64,000 nt of DNA from Datnioides undecimradiatus (taxonomy: Eukaryota > Chordata > Actinopteri > Lobotiformes > Datnioididae): contig WARS01000012.1 of assembly GCA_008933995.1 (NCBI GenBank), positions 3,100,001-3,164,000 on the forward strand. Direction: 5' to 3'. Below are positions 1 through 10,793 of the stretch, one piece after another. The notes under the pieces were generated by a model. That model was not told the origin of the DNA. It ran no database searches and saw nothing but the letters and a program-made list of their open reading frames with translations. The position numbers and the translations under genes are program-made. Position 1 is the stretch's first letter; the number at the start of each line of letters is the position of its first letter.

Positions 1-365
1 GTTTTTGATGGATGTAATTACGCTTGTTTGTAAGGAGGAGCAGACGACACATCTTACATCAGATCTCTTTGTTCAGCAAACCCTGATATGGTACTGGGTT
101 CAAGAAAAATCCCCCCCAAAATTTTCTGGATTTTTGAACTAGTTTTGTAAAATATCAACAAATCATTTCTGGCATTAGATAGAGTAAATTAAATTAGGTA
201 TAAAGTTTGAGGGAATGGAGGATGCATTAATTAGGATATGCATAACATCAGTCATAAAGGGTGTCATGGGAAATAAGAAAAAGGAGTTAAAAAACAGTGA
301 AGGGCAGGGACAGAAAATTACAGTGTGAAGGGTGAGAGAAGGATATAATTTAATCTGTAACATAC

Positions 366-1357
366 CCGTGCGCTCTCAGACAAAACCTTGTACGACCGAG
401 GTTCTGCCTCTGTTTCTGTTTCATTCTATGCAGAAGGGTGAAGAAAACGAATGGCTTTTCATCAGCGAACAGAAGAACATCTATCTGACATTTACATATT
501 ACAAATAACATCAAATTCCCTTGATGCTTTGAACAACAACACTACATAAAAACTTTAAAAAAAAAAAAAAAGGCATTCATCGCAGCAGTTGGCTGGTGCA
601 CAGTAGCTCTGATAAGGAGCACTCTGCACTGGGTCCACCGCTTGCATAGCTGTGAGAGCAGTAAGAGATGTGTTTACATGCAATGCAATCACATGAGGTG
701 AAAAGCACTCTCTAGTACTTCCTGTTCTTTAGTGAGAGAGTACAGTTAAGTGGTGGTCAACCAACTTCTCATTACATTGAACAGACGTACATATAAATTC
801 AAATACCACACATACTAGTGCGTGTGAGCATGCACGCACAGATCATCGCTCCATATATGGCAAACGGCTGTTCTCAGAGAATTGCAGAAATGGGTGTTCA
901 TGATGATGCCTGAGCACAATTAGTTAAATGCAGCCTGCTTTTGTGCATGACTATACAATTCTGCATGACCTGACTTCTGCATTTGTTGAAACTTTTCACT
1001 TTACTATGTCAGGTGAGATTTTGCACATTCTATCATGTCACTGGTGCAGCTGCTCACCTTGAACACAAAGTTGCTCTTAGGAAGAGAATTTGAGAGCTGC
1101 CGGGTGTAAACCAGATTCTTCAGGTAGTGACAAATTTCCCTGGCAGAGTCGTCCAGGATGGGGCAGATGAAGTGATCGTCGTCATCATCATCACTGGCAT
1201 TGGCATCACTGAGGGAGGAGGTTCGCTGATTGGGGGCACTGCGTTGGATAGGGGGTCTCTTTGCACTACCCTCCTCCTCCTCCATACTGAACATCAGCTC
1301 ATCCTCCATGATGTCTGGTGATTTGTTGACAAGAGAGGACACAGGGATGAGGGTAAA
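366..1357 (-). CDS. Partial gene, unrecognised acidic protein (two exons)
   Basis: Two minus-strand exons join in phase. Exon 1058-1357 (100 codons) follows a CAG acceptor with a pyrimidine tract and ends AAG|GTGAGC. Exon 366-425 (20 codons) follows TTCTGCATAG and ends CGG|GTATGT. Both start and end in phase 0. The product has an acidic stretch (MEEEEG), a Ser/Asn-rich linker, a run of six Asp, then a well-ordered part reading FICPILDDSAREICHYLKNL and, across the junction, NFVFK|NETETEAEPRSYKV. Low-complexity linkers followed by an ordered segment with biased codon third positions argue for a real gene. I do not recognise the family. The start codon lies upstream or in an exon I cannot place, and the 3' end lies beyond the left edge of the window. 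Confidence 0.6.
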
Positions 1358-2066
1358 CTGAAAGAGCAGTCATATGCACTGCGTGAAAAGTAGAGCCACA
1401 TAAAGACAGTTTTGGAGTTCATCTGTGGCAGCCGTATTAGTACGTATTCACAATAACACTGCATCATGGGTGCACAACTGTGTATTTTATGCAATATGTG
1501 AGCTAATCATCTGTGTTATCTCAGCTATAGCTGCACCATCTCCATCAAATGCACACTATTGAAGTTCATAAAACACAAACTTACATTATGAATTAAGCAT
1601 TAAATGTTGAAAATCAGCATGCAAAATCAGTTCACCTCATTGTATTCATGATATCCAGCAACTGTCAGCTCAAATCAAATCAGCTGTAATCAAAGGGAAT
1701 GGTGCTTGCAGGTGTTTTCAAGTAACCACTGGCTGCTGGAGAGGAATGCAAATCTAAGCAAGAAGCATGAAGTTACTGCCCCTTCTGGGTACAGTGTGCT
1801 CCAGTACAAATGGATGTAGCATATTATGTTGCAGCATGCAGTAATACGATTTTCCCTAAATGTATTGACCTTAATTTGGGTCATTACCACATGCTGTTAG
1901 ATGCAGAGATTAAATAATCAACCAACCTTCTAACCGTGGGTACCTTTAATTACTTTATACTGAGAAACACAGTGAGCTGTAGCCAGTCAAATCGGTGTTC
2001 TTCCGTCTCTCTGTTTCAGTCAGAAGTTGATCAGACAGGATTTCGACAGCTGTGGTTTAACCTTCC

Positions 2067-2228
2067 CTATAGACTGGGTCGGTCCTGGATCTCCAATGTA
2101 TCCTGAAGGTCCGGGGACGTGCCTGGCAGCGGGTTGTAGCTGTTGTTGCCGTCCACCACGGCGACTTGAGCCCCAGACACGTACGACACTCTGCTGACAG
2201 CCACGCCCCTGCCTCCTGCTGCCTTCAT
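2067..2228 (-). CDS. 53-codon exon-like ORF, unrecognised
   Basis: This minus-strand ORF starts at an ATG (2226-2228) and ends TAG (2067-2069). It is GC- and CpG-richer than its surroundings. The peptide begins MKAAGGRGVAVSRVSYVSG and ends with a Pro/Asp-rich tail, QDTLEIQDRPSL. A plausible acceptor (pyrimidine tract ending GATAG at 2231) lies just 5' of the ATG, so it may be a terminal coding exon. It could also be the first exon of the gene at 366-1357, although I find no good donor before the stop; the nearest good one, GGAAG|GTTAAA, lies a few bases after it. No family recognised. It may be spurious. Confidence 0.35.
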   Translation of the reverse strand: MKAAGGRGVAVSRVSYVSGAQVAVVDGNNSYNPLPGTSPDLQDTLEIQDRPSL

Positions 2229-2265
2229 GGCTATCGGATAAATGAAAGTCAAGAACGGGCCTTAA

Positions 2266-2324
2266 GATAGATGTGTCGAGATGTAAAAACACAAAGATGT
2301 GTCTGTAAAACAAACAAATAATGC
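2266..2324. repeat. 59-bp direct repeat, copy A
   Basis: This 59-bp stretch recurs at 4294-4352 in the same orientation with one mismatch (58/59). Weaker similarity continues for about 15 bp on the high-coordinate side (shared TGGTTGA). It lies just 5' of the ORF at 2067-2228 on the minus strand. The second copy sits exactly at the truncated end of the Tc1 transposase remnant. Confidence 0.85.
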
Positions 2325-3088
2325 TGGTTGAAGTAACTTTTAGCTGAGCTACACGTTATATTGTAATAAAATAAAAAGAGTTAGTATTTACATGGACATT
2401 ACAGCAAGGTTTGTCCGTGTTGTTCTTTCAAAGTAGAAACGCGCGCGCGAATTTGGCAATTACCATTGCGGAAGAGAGTATGATAGCAGCAATGGGTAAA
2501 TTCTGGTTAGCAGTCTGAAGCTATGCACGCAAGTAGCATGAACTGAAAGCTTTCCGATATTCAGCCGCGTGGAAAAAATTGAAGATCTTCGTCAAGTATT
2601 CCCAACCACACATTTAGGTTATAATTTAGATACAGTGCAAAGCATAATTTTTAACATAGCATGGAAGCAAAATGCTAAGATCACTTATTTTCTTGCAGCA
2701 GGTCTCCGAAAATTATCTTTGTTAGTGAACGCTAGCTTGCTAAGCTAATGACAGCGTAACTAATAGAAGTATGGAAAATGTTAACGGTTAGCACGTTAGT
2801 TTGAATTCAGTCGTTATGACGTTCGGGGTCCAGTGTAAAGTCTAATTACTATAATATTAACGTAAATAATGCAGTTGTTGCCATTCAGCTTGTGACACAT
2901 GGCTACTTTCCGCTAACCAGGAGAGTTAAATTATCTCTACTTACGTCGGTGGGAAACAGTTATTCATTATTATCTAGAAATCGGTCAAGAGGTAAAATGC
3001 TGCAAAAGGCTAATTCATATAGTAAAATAGTGTAATTGTACATAAGTTAGATCTCTAAGTGGCCTGGTCAGCCTTAATGGAGCAGTTC
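2325..3088. other. Non-coding stretch with a short CG run
   Basis: No coding exon recognised. A short alternating CG run (about 2441-2451) lies in a locally CpG-rich patch, which could mark the 5' end of the minus-strand gene to the left. That is inference only; no TATA box or other core promoter element stands out. Confidence 0.3.
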
Positions 3089-3170
3089 GGTAGCGTGGCC
3101 GAGTGGTCTAAGGCGCTGGATTTAGGCTCCAGTCATTTCGATGGCGTGGGTTCGAATCCCACCGCTGCCA
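3089..3170 (+). tRNA. tRNA-Leu (anticodon UAG)
   Basis: This 82-nt tRNA gene has a full cloverleaf. The acceptor arm GGTAGCG (3089-3095) pairs with CGCTGCC (3163-3169) and the discriminator is A at 3170. The anticodon stem CTGGA/TCCAG closes the loop TTTAGGC, placing anticodon TAG at 3123-3125. A long class II variable arm follows, then a T arm with the TTCGAAT loop and GTGGG/CCCAC stem. The D arm and B box (GGTTCGAAT) are intact, so the internal RNA polymerase III promoter should work. It reads CUA codons (and other CUN by wobble). There is no intron, and CCA is not encoded beyond the discriminator context. The strong cloverleaf argues for a functional gene rather than a tRNA-derived SINE. 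Confidence 0.96.
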
Positions 3171-4257
3171 AACTTTTATCATACACCCTGATATTTTGAT
3201 CACTCTTGTTCAGAAAGCACCAGCAACAAAATAAATATAATGCACATGACTTAAATGTGAGAGGTGTACAACATGGTAAAAACAGATTTTTCCTCGTTTC
3301 AACTTCTATCATAACTATAGCTGGGAGTGATGCAGCAGTGCCACCTTGGGGCTGTGTAGCCGCTGCCTTGTGCAGCCCATTCTCATGACACGTTTTCATA
3401 TAATACTTAAGTTGACACAACTATCAACGGATGCAAATGTATCGATTCCAGTGAAAGAAAGCTGAACAGCAACAAGCATTCCTGGTTCATGTTATCCAGA
3501 TGAGGACCTCTGTTGCATCTGTAGCACACAAATGCCTTAAAAAAGATAAAACAAAGAGACAAACACAAGAAGAACAGTGATTGGTAAAATTTAATCAATA
3601 AAAATCACAAAAAGTGATTTGAATTAAGTTAATAAATACATACTTTTGCAATCCAAATTATTGGATTGCATTGATATCTGGGTTTGTTTGTTAAAAGGCA
3701 GTAAAGACAGTAAAGTGATAACTTCCAATGGATTCTGCGCGGTGGCAAACGTCTGGTTAGTTAGCTGTATTGAAGCTGTCAGAGAGCATCCAAGTCATGC
3801 GTACTAGGCGGCTGTTTTTGATCATCCAGTGCATTAGCTTAACATCAAAACTAGACATATCAGTAAATCACTTTCTCCTATAATATGTAATCGGCATCAG
3901 CAGTTTACCATCAGGCAGTGATGGGTGGTTGGGACTGTTCATGTATTTTGATGCTTTAAATTTATGCTCTGTGAAATAATGGATTGTTAGTTTGGAAAAG
4001 GGGAGAAACTCTGAGTCCAGAGAAGTTGCACAACCAATACAACCAAGATCTGAAAATTGATTACTTTGTCCCAGAATGCACTGGAAGACATGTACTGAAG
4101 TTATTATAATAATAGCACATATAAAGCACATATAAAACTAGTTCCTTTTCCAGTGTGGTATTTGTCGTATTGTTTTGTCTGTCCAGGCTTTAGGATAGGT
4201 TAAATCATTCAGTCATCTCTTCGAAAAGGCAAGATTTATGCATTTAATCACTACGAT
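3171..4257. other. Non-coding stretch between tRNA and transposon remnant
   Basis: No gene seen. A perfect 10-bp inverted repeat (3647-3656 and 3661-3670, 4-base spacer) is the only clear structure. The open frames here are short, AT-rich and lack splice context. Confidence 0.5.
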
Positions 4258-4293
4258 TTAGTCTTGAAAAAAGAAAACTCTGCACGTGCTTAT

Positions 4294-4352
4294 GATAGAT
4301 GTGTCGAGATGTAAAACCACAAAGATGTGTCTGTAAAACAAACAAATAATGC
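4294..4352. repeat. 59-bp direct repeat, copy B
   Basis: Partner of the copy at 2266-2324, same orientation, one mismatch. It abuts the point (about 4353-4368) where similarity to Tc1 transposase stops, so it occupies the place of the missing catalytic C-terminus and terminal repeat. Confidence 0.85.
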
Positions 4353-5148
4353 GTTTGGTTGATTTAACATTGTCATCTTGGAATATGCCCGTGCCATCAG
4401 GGAAGAAAAAATCCATTGAGGGAATAACCTGGTCATTCAGTATATTCAGGTAGTCAGCTGACCTCATTCTTTGGGCACATAATGTTGCTGAACCTAGACC
4501 TGACCAACTGCAGCAACCCCAGATCATAGCACTGCCCCCACAGGCTTGTACAGTAAGCTCTAGGCATGAGGGGGGAAACTCTTCATCTGCCTCTCTTCTT
4601 ACCCTGATGCGCTGATCACTCTGGAACAGGGTAAATCTGGACTCATCAGACCATATGACTTTCTTCCATTGCTCCAGAGTCCAATCTTTATGCTCCCTAG
4701 CAAATTGAAGCCTTTTTTTCCAGTTAGCCTCACTGATTAGAGGTTTTCTTAAGGCTACACAGCTGTTCAGTCCCAATCCCTTGAGTTCCTTTCGCATTGT
4801 GCGTGTGGAAATGCTCTTACTTTCACTATTAAATATAGCCCTTAGTTCTACTGTTGTTTTTCTTCAATTTGATTTCACCAAACGTTTAAGTGTTTGCCGA
4901 TCACGATCAATCAGGATTTTTTTCTGACCACATTTCTTTCTCGAAGATGATGGTTCCCCACTATCCTTCCAGTTTTTAATAATGCACTGGACAGTTCTTA
5001 ACCCAATTTTAGTACTTTCTGCAATCTCCTTAGATGTTTTCTCTGCTTGATGCATGCCAATGATTTGACCCTTCTCAATCAGACTAACATCTTTTCCATG
5101 GCCACGGGATGTGTCTTTCGACATGGTTTTTTTTGGCCAGGCAGTGTA
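4353..5148 (-). mobile_element. Truncated Tc1-like DNA transposon
   Basis: The right end keeps a Tc1-like terminal sequence; in element orientation it reads TACACTGCCTGGCC followed by a run of A (about 5125-5148). This terminal sequence lies directly against the transposase ATG, whereas complete fish Tc1 elements normally have about 200 bp of terminal repeat and leader before the start. A deletion has therefore removed the leader. The left end lacks any matching terminal repeat. Both internal deletions make it immobile even in trans. Confidence 0.8.
4369..5124 (-). pseudogene. Tc1/mariner transposase, 3'-truncated with a nonsense codon
   Basis: The frame opens at the ATG at 5122-5124 (MSKDTSRGHGKDVSL), typical of fish Tc1 transposases, and runs through the N-terminal paired-like helix-turn-helix region. 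One in-frame TGA at 4864-4866 interrupts it. The same frame then continues through 4369 without a frameshift. The downstream part keeps the first catalytic Asp (VIWSDESRF) and the second (IFQDDN). The third acidic residue of the DDE triad and the rest of the C-terminus are missing, because the sequence switches to unrelated DNA right after DDN. The product cannot be active. Rearranged, unspliced and AT-rich, it is a fossil. Confidence 0.9.
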
Positions 5149-5459
5149 TGTATGTGTGTTGTACTGTCCCACTTACTATTGTTTTTCTTAATTGTAGAAT
5201 ACGGCAGATTGTACATGCTCACTGTTAGTTATTGAGACACTTCCACTGGAGGATAATTGTTCCACACCTGTGCACACAGAATAGCTGCGTGGTGTGCAGG
5301 ATTTGCTTTTATCAGAGAGACTGAGAGACCTGAGAGAGTTGGATTAACAAAATATTGCGTATGATTAAATTGTTAATTCTGATAAGAAAATATACCCAGC
5401 TTTGTTTAACAATGAAATATTTTCACATTTTCTGTATTGCCAACCTTTCTGAACCAGAT

Positions 5460-7717
5460 TTACTGGGCTCTGAGTTTTTCCTTCAAGTACTGAGAGGCCA
5501 CAAACTGCAATTTCTGAACTGCCAGCTGTGTATCTTCAGGGGATATCCCAAGATGCCATACAGCCCGTACTGAATTTCCAAAAGAGGGGTACATGAGAAC
5601 TTGTATCCCCTGTCCCAGTGCAGCCTCCTCTCCCTCACCAACCTGACCCATGCGGGCACAAAACTCAGAGGGACTTAAACTGGGCTCCTGCAGACAGAAG
5701 CGCAGGATGTTTGTCTCCACAGCAGCCATGTCTATGGCAAATATAGGCGGGTCACAGTCAACAAGAGCTGGGAGGGATGAAAAAACAAAAAGGTTACCAG
5801 CAGGACTACAGTGGCAGCCTGATTTTATCTTCATGGACAGAAACATGCTGCTCACCTTGAGCAAAGGTTTTTGCATTGCGGTGATCCTCCTCTAATCTTC
5901 CTACCATCTCTAGTAGAGACAGTTTTCCTGCTGCTGCAAGAATACCTGCCTGCCGCATCCCTCCCCCCAGGGCCTTACGGCACCGTATTGCCTGGGATAT
6001 GAAGTCTTTTGGTCCGGCCAGCATTGTTCCAATAGGAGAACCCAAACCCTGTTCCACACCAATGATGTTAATTTAAGACAACAAAGTTTAATTCTATTAA
6101 CCTACATGTTCCTTGTTGGTTCAGGCTAACTTACATCCTCAGATCCATTCTGTGTGTGTATGTGTGTGTTTCACAGTCCTACCTTGGAGAGACACACACT
6201 GACAGTGTGTGTGTGCTGCAGTATAGTGGATGGAGAAACCCCCTGAGCCACTGCAGCATTCATCACCCTGGCTCCATCCATGTGAACTGACAGACCATAT
6301 CTATCTGCTAAAGCACGGAGCTTGGAAATAAAAACAAAGCACCCACACATGATCAAACCCGTGAAAGCTGCTGGATTCTTCATTCTGTTCATAGTACACA
6401 GCTACATTCAATTGTTAATGTATAAAAGCTTTGGTATCCCCAACTACTCATGCACACACACCTCCTGCAGGAAGGTCAAAGGTAGCACTCGTCCTCCCTT
6501 TATGTTGTGTGTGTTCTCCACACATATGAGGCGTGATCGTGGGTAATGTGGATTGGGGTAATCGTGCCGGATTTTTGACTCCAGCTCATCCAAGTCAAAT
6601 GTCCCATTGGGGAGGGTGGTCACCAAGGTGGAATGGACACCAGCCAGCTGTGTCGACACAGAAAAACACACTGAATTCACTGCAGCGTGATGAGGAAAGA
6701 AGAAGTTGCAGAGGTGCAGGTGTTACACTCACCTGTGCGCTCCCTCCTTGCTCATAGATGTGTAAATGAGAAAGATCTCCCACAATCATCTCATCACCTC
6801 GCTCCCTGCAGTGCGCCATCACTGCGTAATAAAATGCATGGACATTTTATTGTATGACCATTCTGACTTCATTAAAACTGATTCAGACTTGGCTATTAAA
6901 TGCACAGCTCACCTGCGATGAGATTACTCATAGTCCCTGTAGGAACAAACAGTGCGGCCTCCATCTGAAACATATCAGCTGCAATTTTCTGTAACTCTGC
7001 AGGAAATTAGACACACAATTCAAGACTTAGGTAGCAAACAACCAAATTACTCTCTTACTTTTATATTGTGTAGTGGTAGATTACTTTGTGCTACCTCTGT
7101 ACAACTTGGGGGTGTAATGGTTCAACACATGTCCAAAAAGGCCCCAGCTTACTGTGCGTGCGTGCATGTTTGTGCTTATGGATTTAATTTTATTTCAGAC
7201 TGGCACACAGGTAGGCTATCACGTTCACGTATCTGTGTTGTTTAGAGGAAAAGCCCAAAAAGTTCATTTAAAAATCTGCAGCCTCGATTGTCTTAGTCAT
7301 TAACGGTGGCAGTTAAGTGGCTGCTTGTCAGTTCAGAGTTACCCGGAAACTACTTTAAACTGTTTATGAGGAAGTTGTTTTCTGTTGTGCTCTTACTCTA
7401 GATGTAATTAACATTATTTATGTCTAACCGTTGACCTCCCGGTCTTCTCCCATCACATCATCTCCGACCTCGGCCCGTGCTATGGCCTGTCGCATGGCCG
7501 GCCCGGGCTTTGTCACCGTGTCGCTGCGGAGATCCACCACCCGCGTGTTGGCCGACCTGCCCGGACTTTGTTTGAATACATTATGGTAGCTCCGCGCGGA
7601 GCTCCGTCTCATAACAGTTCCTGCTGCATCTCGCGCACCGAGTGTTTTACGTGAAGTCACGACATCGCGTTTCAAAAGTTTAACTAAAACCCTGCAAGAA
7701 AATGTTTTGAAAGACAT
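5460..7717 (-). CDS. tha1: Threonine aldolase (THA1-type), 7 exons
   Basis: PLP-dependent enzyme cleaving L-threonine/allo-threonine to glycine and acetaldehyde. Exons, 5' to 3': 7429-7717, 6913-6996, 6733-6821, 6462-6647, 6183-6320, 5856-6048, 5460-5767. All junctions are GT-AG with matching phase, giving 1287 nt and 428 aa. The family signature [16 protein letters not shown] lies in exon 1. The PLP-stacking His is probably H145 ([11 protein letters not shown]). H201 lies in VENTHN, D231 in HMDGAR, and the likely Schiff-base Lys is K262 (LSKGLGSPIG), split across exons 5 and 6 only by an intron at the codon boundary. About 60 residues precede the fold, rich in Arg, Ser and Lys and poor in acids, consistent with a mitochondrial presequence (inference). 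The ATG at 7715-7717 is the first in frame with this leader. No defect is seen, unlike human THA1P, a pseudogene in the same chromosomal place. Confidence 0.95.
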
Positions 7718-9194
7718 ACTTCTCTTCCTGTTACTACTTTACGCTAGCTGTGATTTGCGGAACTTTGAATCTTTCGCTGGTAATCGACAATAACTGACTG
7801 CAAGGACTGTTAATGGATTACCTATGAGCCCACTACAGTGCACAGAGCAGTGTTGGCCTCGAGATGGCGCGATTATCCAAAAAAACCTAATTAAACGGCA
7901 AACGAACACTGACAAACAGCAGCATGCTCTCCTCCGCAGTGACTGTCATCATTTCCAAACTGAGGTCTAATTGCCAACATAGACCAGATAATTATAATTA
8001 ACTAATTTACATATCGTGATTTCTACCACTCATTCCAGGTTGACAACAGTCTAAGTTAATCCATTACCATAGATCTGCAATCTACAATTTGTGGTGTTGT
8101 GCTGAACTGAATTCCATCTATTTAAAATCTTAGACACTTGAGCAATGAGCAATTGATTATAATTTTGTCTATAAAGCATCGAAAAACAAAAAAAAAAAAA
8201 TCAAATGTGATGTCTTGTTTCTTGTTTTGTTTCACCAGCAGTCCCACTCTATTCAATTGACTATAAAACAAGGAAATTGGACCAAACAAAATTTGGCATC
8301 TAATTTTCCCTGTTCTAATCAATTAATTGATTAATTTCTGCAGCTCTAGTGCCTACCCCTCTAGCTAATATTCAGGCCCCTTATTTAAAGCATTGGTTTA
8401 CTGGGATAGGTGCACAGGAACATACCAAAAACAAAATCTTTTCTGAAAATCTTTTCCTATCAGTATTAAATAATGAATATATTCACGTTCTATGCTTTCC
8501 AAAATCTTATTAGACACACTCCATTAGTTTTGCACAGTCATCTTTAATCAGAATGTGTCATATTTTATGATGTTTTAAATGTAACTTTCACCGTGTCCTG
8601 CATTATTGCATCGCAGTGTGTGAGGCATGCGTCAGTGTCCCTGTGCATCTGTGCGTGTATCTGTTCTTGTGCCAGTGTGTATGGTGTGTTTACACTGTGT
8701 TGTGGTCACAAGCCCTCTGAAATAACTGTGACACCCCAGATTCTTCAGGGGTCGCAGATCTGCTTTTGGCTTGACCTTTACACCGGCGCTGAGCTGTAAA
8801 GCTAATTCTACCTGAGTGTCACCAATCCCTCATTACATTAACTGTGGAGAGCGTCAAAGGTGGTGAAAGCATGCCCGCAAAATCACCCCAACGCACACAT
8901 GATGGGACTGTGGGCTCAGGCCAAAACTGAGCTGGTTATATCCAGCCCTGTCCTCTATTTTTATCAGCAATAAAGCATAAAGCCACAGTTCCCTCATGTC
9001 TCTGGGACTAAGTCAATATTTGGAGGCGAAGCCTTGTGGGAATTTATCTACAGTGGACTGAGATTAACCTACGAGGGAGGTGCATTCATTACAAAACAAC
9101 TCCCTCCCCCCTCTCACACTTTTTCTTTCTGACCCACAAATGGCACAACTACATTCCCAAGCCCCTTCTCCCTCACTCCCTCCTCTCTCGTTCG
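7718..9194. other. Intergenic, upstream of threonine aldolase
   Basis: No coding exon recognised on either strand. The first 150 bp should contain the threonine aldolase 5' UTR and promoter. No TATA box is obvious and the start region is CpG-rich (exon 1 and flank), suggesting a TATA-less promoter. Confidence 0.4.
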
Positions 9195-9195
9195 C

Positions 9196-9249
<54 letters not shown>
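9195..9249. repeat. (CT)n(CA)n compound microsatellite
   Basis: About 11 CT units run straight into about 16 CA units. The Ser-Leu and Thr-His reading frames across it are repeat artefacts. Confidence 0.97.
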
Positions 9250-9251
<2 letters not shown>

Positions 9252-9615
9252 CCCACTCGGCATGCATACTCATGCTGTCTTGTCTGATTTTAATCACCCG
9301 ATAAAAGTCCCAGTGTGTGTTATCAGGACCGCACCGTACTGTAGTTAAAGTTGATATTGCCAGTAACAGAGGCAGGTTTTATGAGCCATAACAAGTCGTC
9401 ATTAAAAGTCATTAGCAAACATCAGCATCGTAAAAAGGCCACAGTCGGTCTCGAGAGCCCCACAAGAGCCGTGAACGGCGAGAGATAAAGATGCATCTGT
9501 GAGCGAGACCGAGCAGCGATGGATAACTGCGATAAGATGGAGAAAGTAGGAGACGTCCTGAGCGGGAGTTTTTCCGGGATCACTGTTGGCACTGTGTTCT
9601 GTAACCTCACACTTT

Positions 9616-9617
<2 letters not shown>

Positions 9618-9647
<30 letters not shown>

Positions 9648-9648
9648 C
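9618..9648. repeat. (GT)n microsatellite
   Basis: Uninterrupted GT run of about 14 units in the threonine aldolase-SOCS3 interval. Confidence 0.95.
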
Positions 9649-9965
9649 TCTCTGTGTCTTTGCTCGTGTGCGTTTTGTTTCTCTCAGATGCCTTCCAGCA
9701 TTCCTTGCCTGCGCGTGGAGGGGAGAGTGGTGTTTTGGAGAAAATATTGAATTAGAGAAAAAGAGGCAGAGAGGGAGAAATGAAGGAGAGGGAGAAATAT
9801 TGACTCCTTCTGGGAAGGAGCGAGACGGCAACGCCTTTCCAATAACCATAAACCCACTGGGCTGAAAATAGACGGGCCGAATGAATAAACGAATGTGTTC
9901 ATCCCACATGAGCTCTTCTCTTTCACTGACGAAGGGGAGTGGAGGTGACCCCCCCGCCTCCCTCC

Positions 9966-9991
9966 CTTCTCTCTCTCTCTCTCTCTCTCTC
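9966..9991. repeat. (CT)n microsatellite
   Basis: Pure CT run of about 12 units, preceded by a C-rich tract. Confidence 0.9.
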
Positions 9992-10793
9992 CTCTTTCAC
10001 TGAGGCCATCATTTCTTCACCATGACGAGAGATATTAACCGGAACAAAACAGGTGTTTATGGGAAGCCTTCCCTCAAATGTGTTTTTTTTCTTTTCGTAC
10101 ACACAGGCACACAAACACAAAAAGACGCGCACACGAACTTCCCCGCGCAGCGTAAAGGTGTCGACATCAGTGCCTGCGAAACAAGAGTAACATCTGTTTC
10201 ACATTTCACACTAAGCCCACCCCCCACCCCCCTACCCCCCATATGTCATGAGCCATGTGGACATGCTTTACTTACTACGCACACACACGCACACACATTG
10301 CTCTAAATTCTTTATTGTCTTTAAAAAAAACAACCCAGAATGGGGTAGTCTTGTGTACCCATTTTTCAGCCTTTTAAAGGGTGAGTTCGCCCAACTTTGT
10401 AGAAACAAACAAGTTCTATTGATATCTAAAGTTTGTCGACAACTGAGCATAAAATCCATCATCTCGTTCCTACACTGTGGATATTATGATGCTGTGACAG
10501 CCTACGCTCTCCTGGGAAGGCTTTTCTTTTCTTCCATTCAGGCTCAGGAGCATTGGTTGAGTTTGGGGAATTGATGTTTGGATGATAAGGCTTGGCATTC
10601 AGACAACGCTCTTTTTCATCCCAAAAAGTGTTTGATGGGGTCGATGTCAGGGCTCTGCCAAGTTCTCCCACAGCAACCTCAGAAAACCATTTCTTCACGG
10701 ACCTCCGCTTTGTACAGTGTGGGCATTGTTGTGTCGAAACAGGAAAATGCCTTCCCCAAAGTGTTGCCACAAAGATGTAAGCACATTATTGTC

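Noticed and set aside
3133..3420. 95-codon minus-strand ORF overlapping the tRNA (ends AAVGFEPTPSK)
   Set aside because: The last residues are the antisense reading of the tRNA T arm, and the rest has no splice context or family resemblance.
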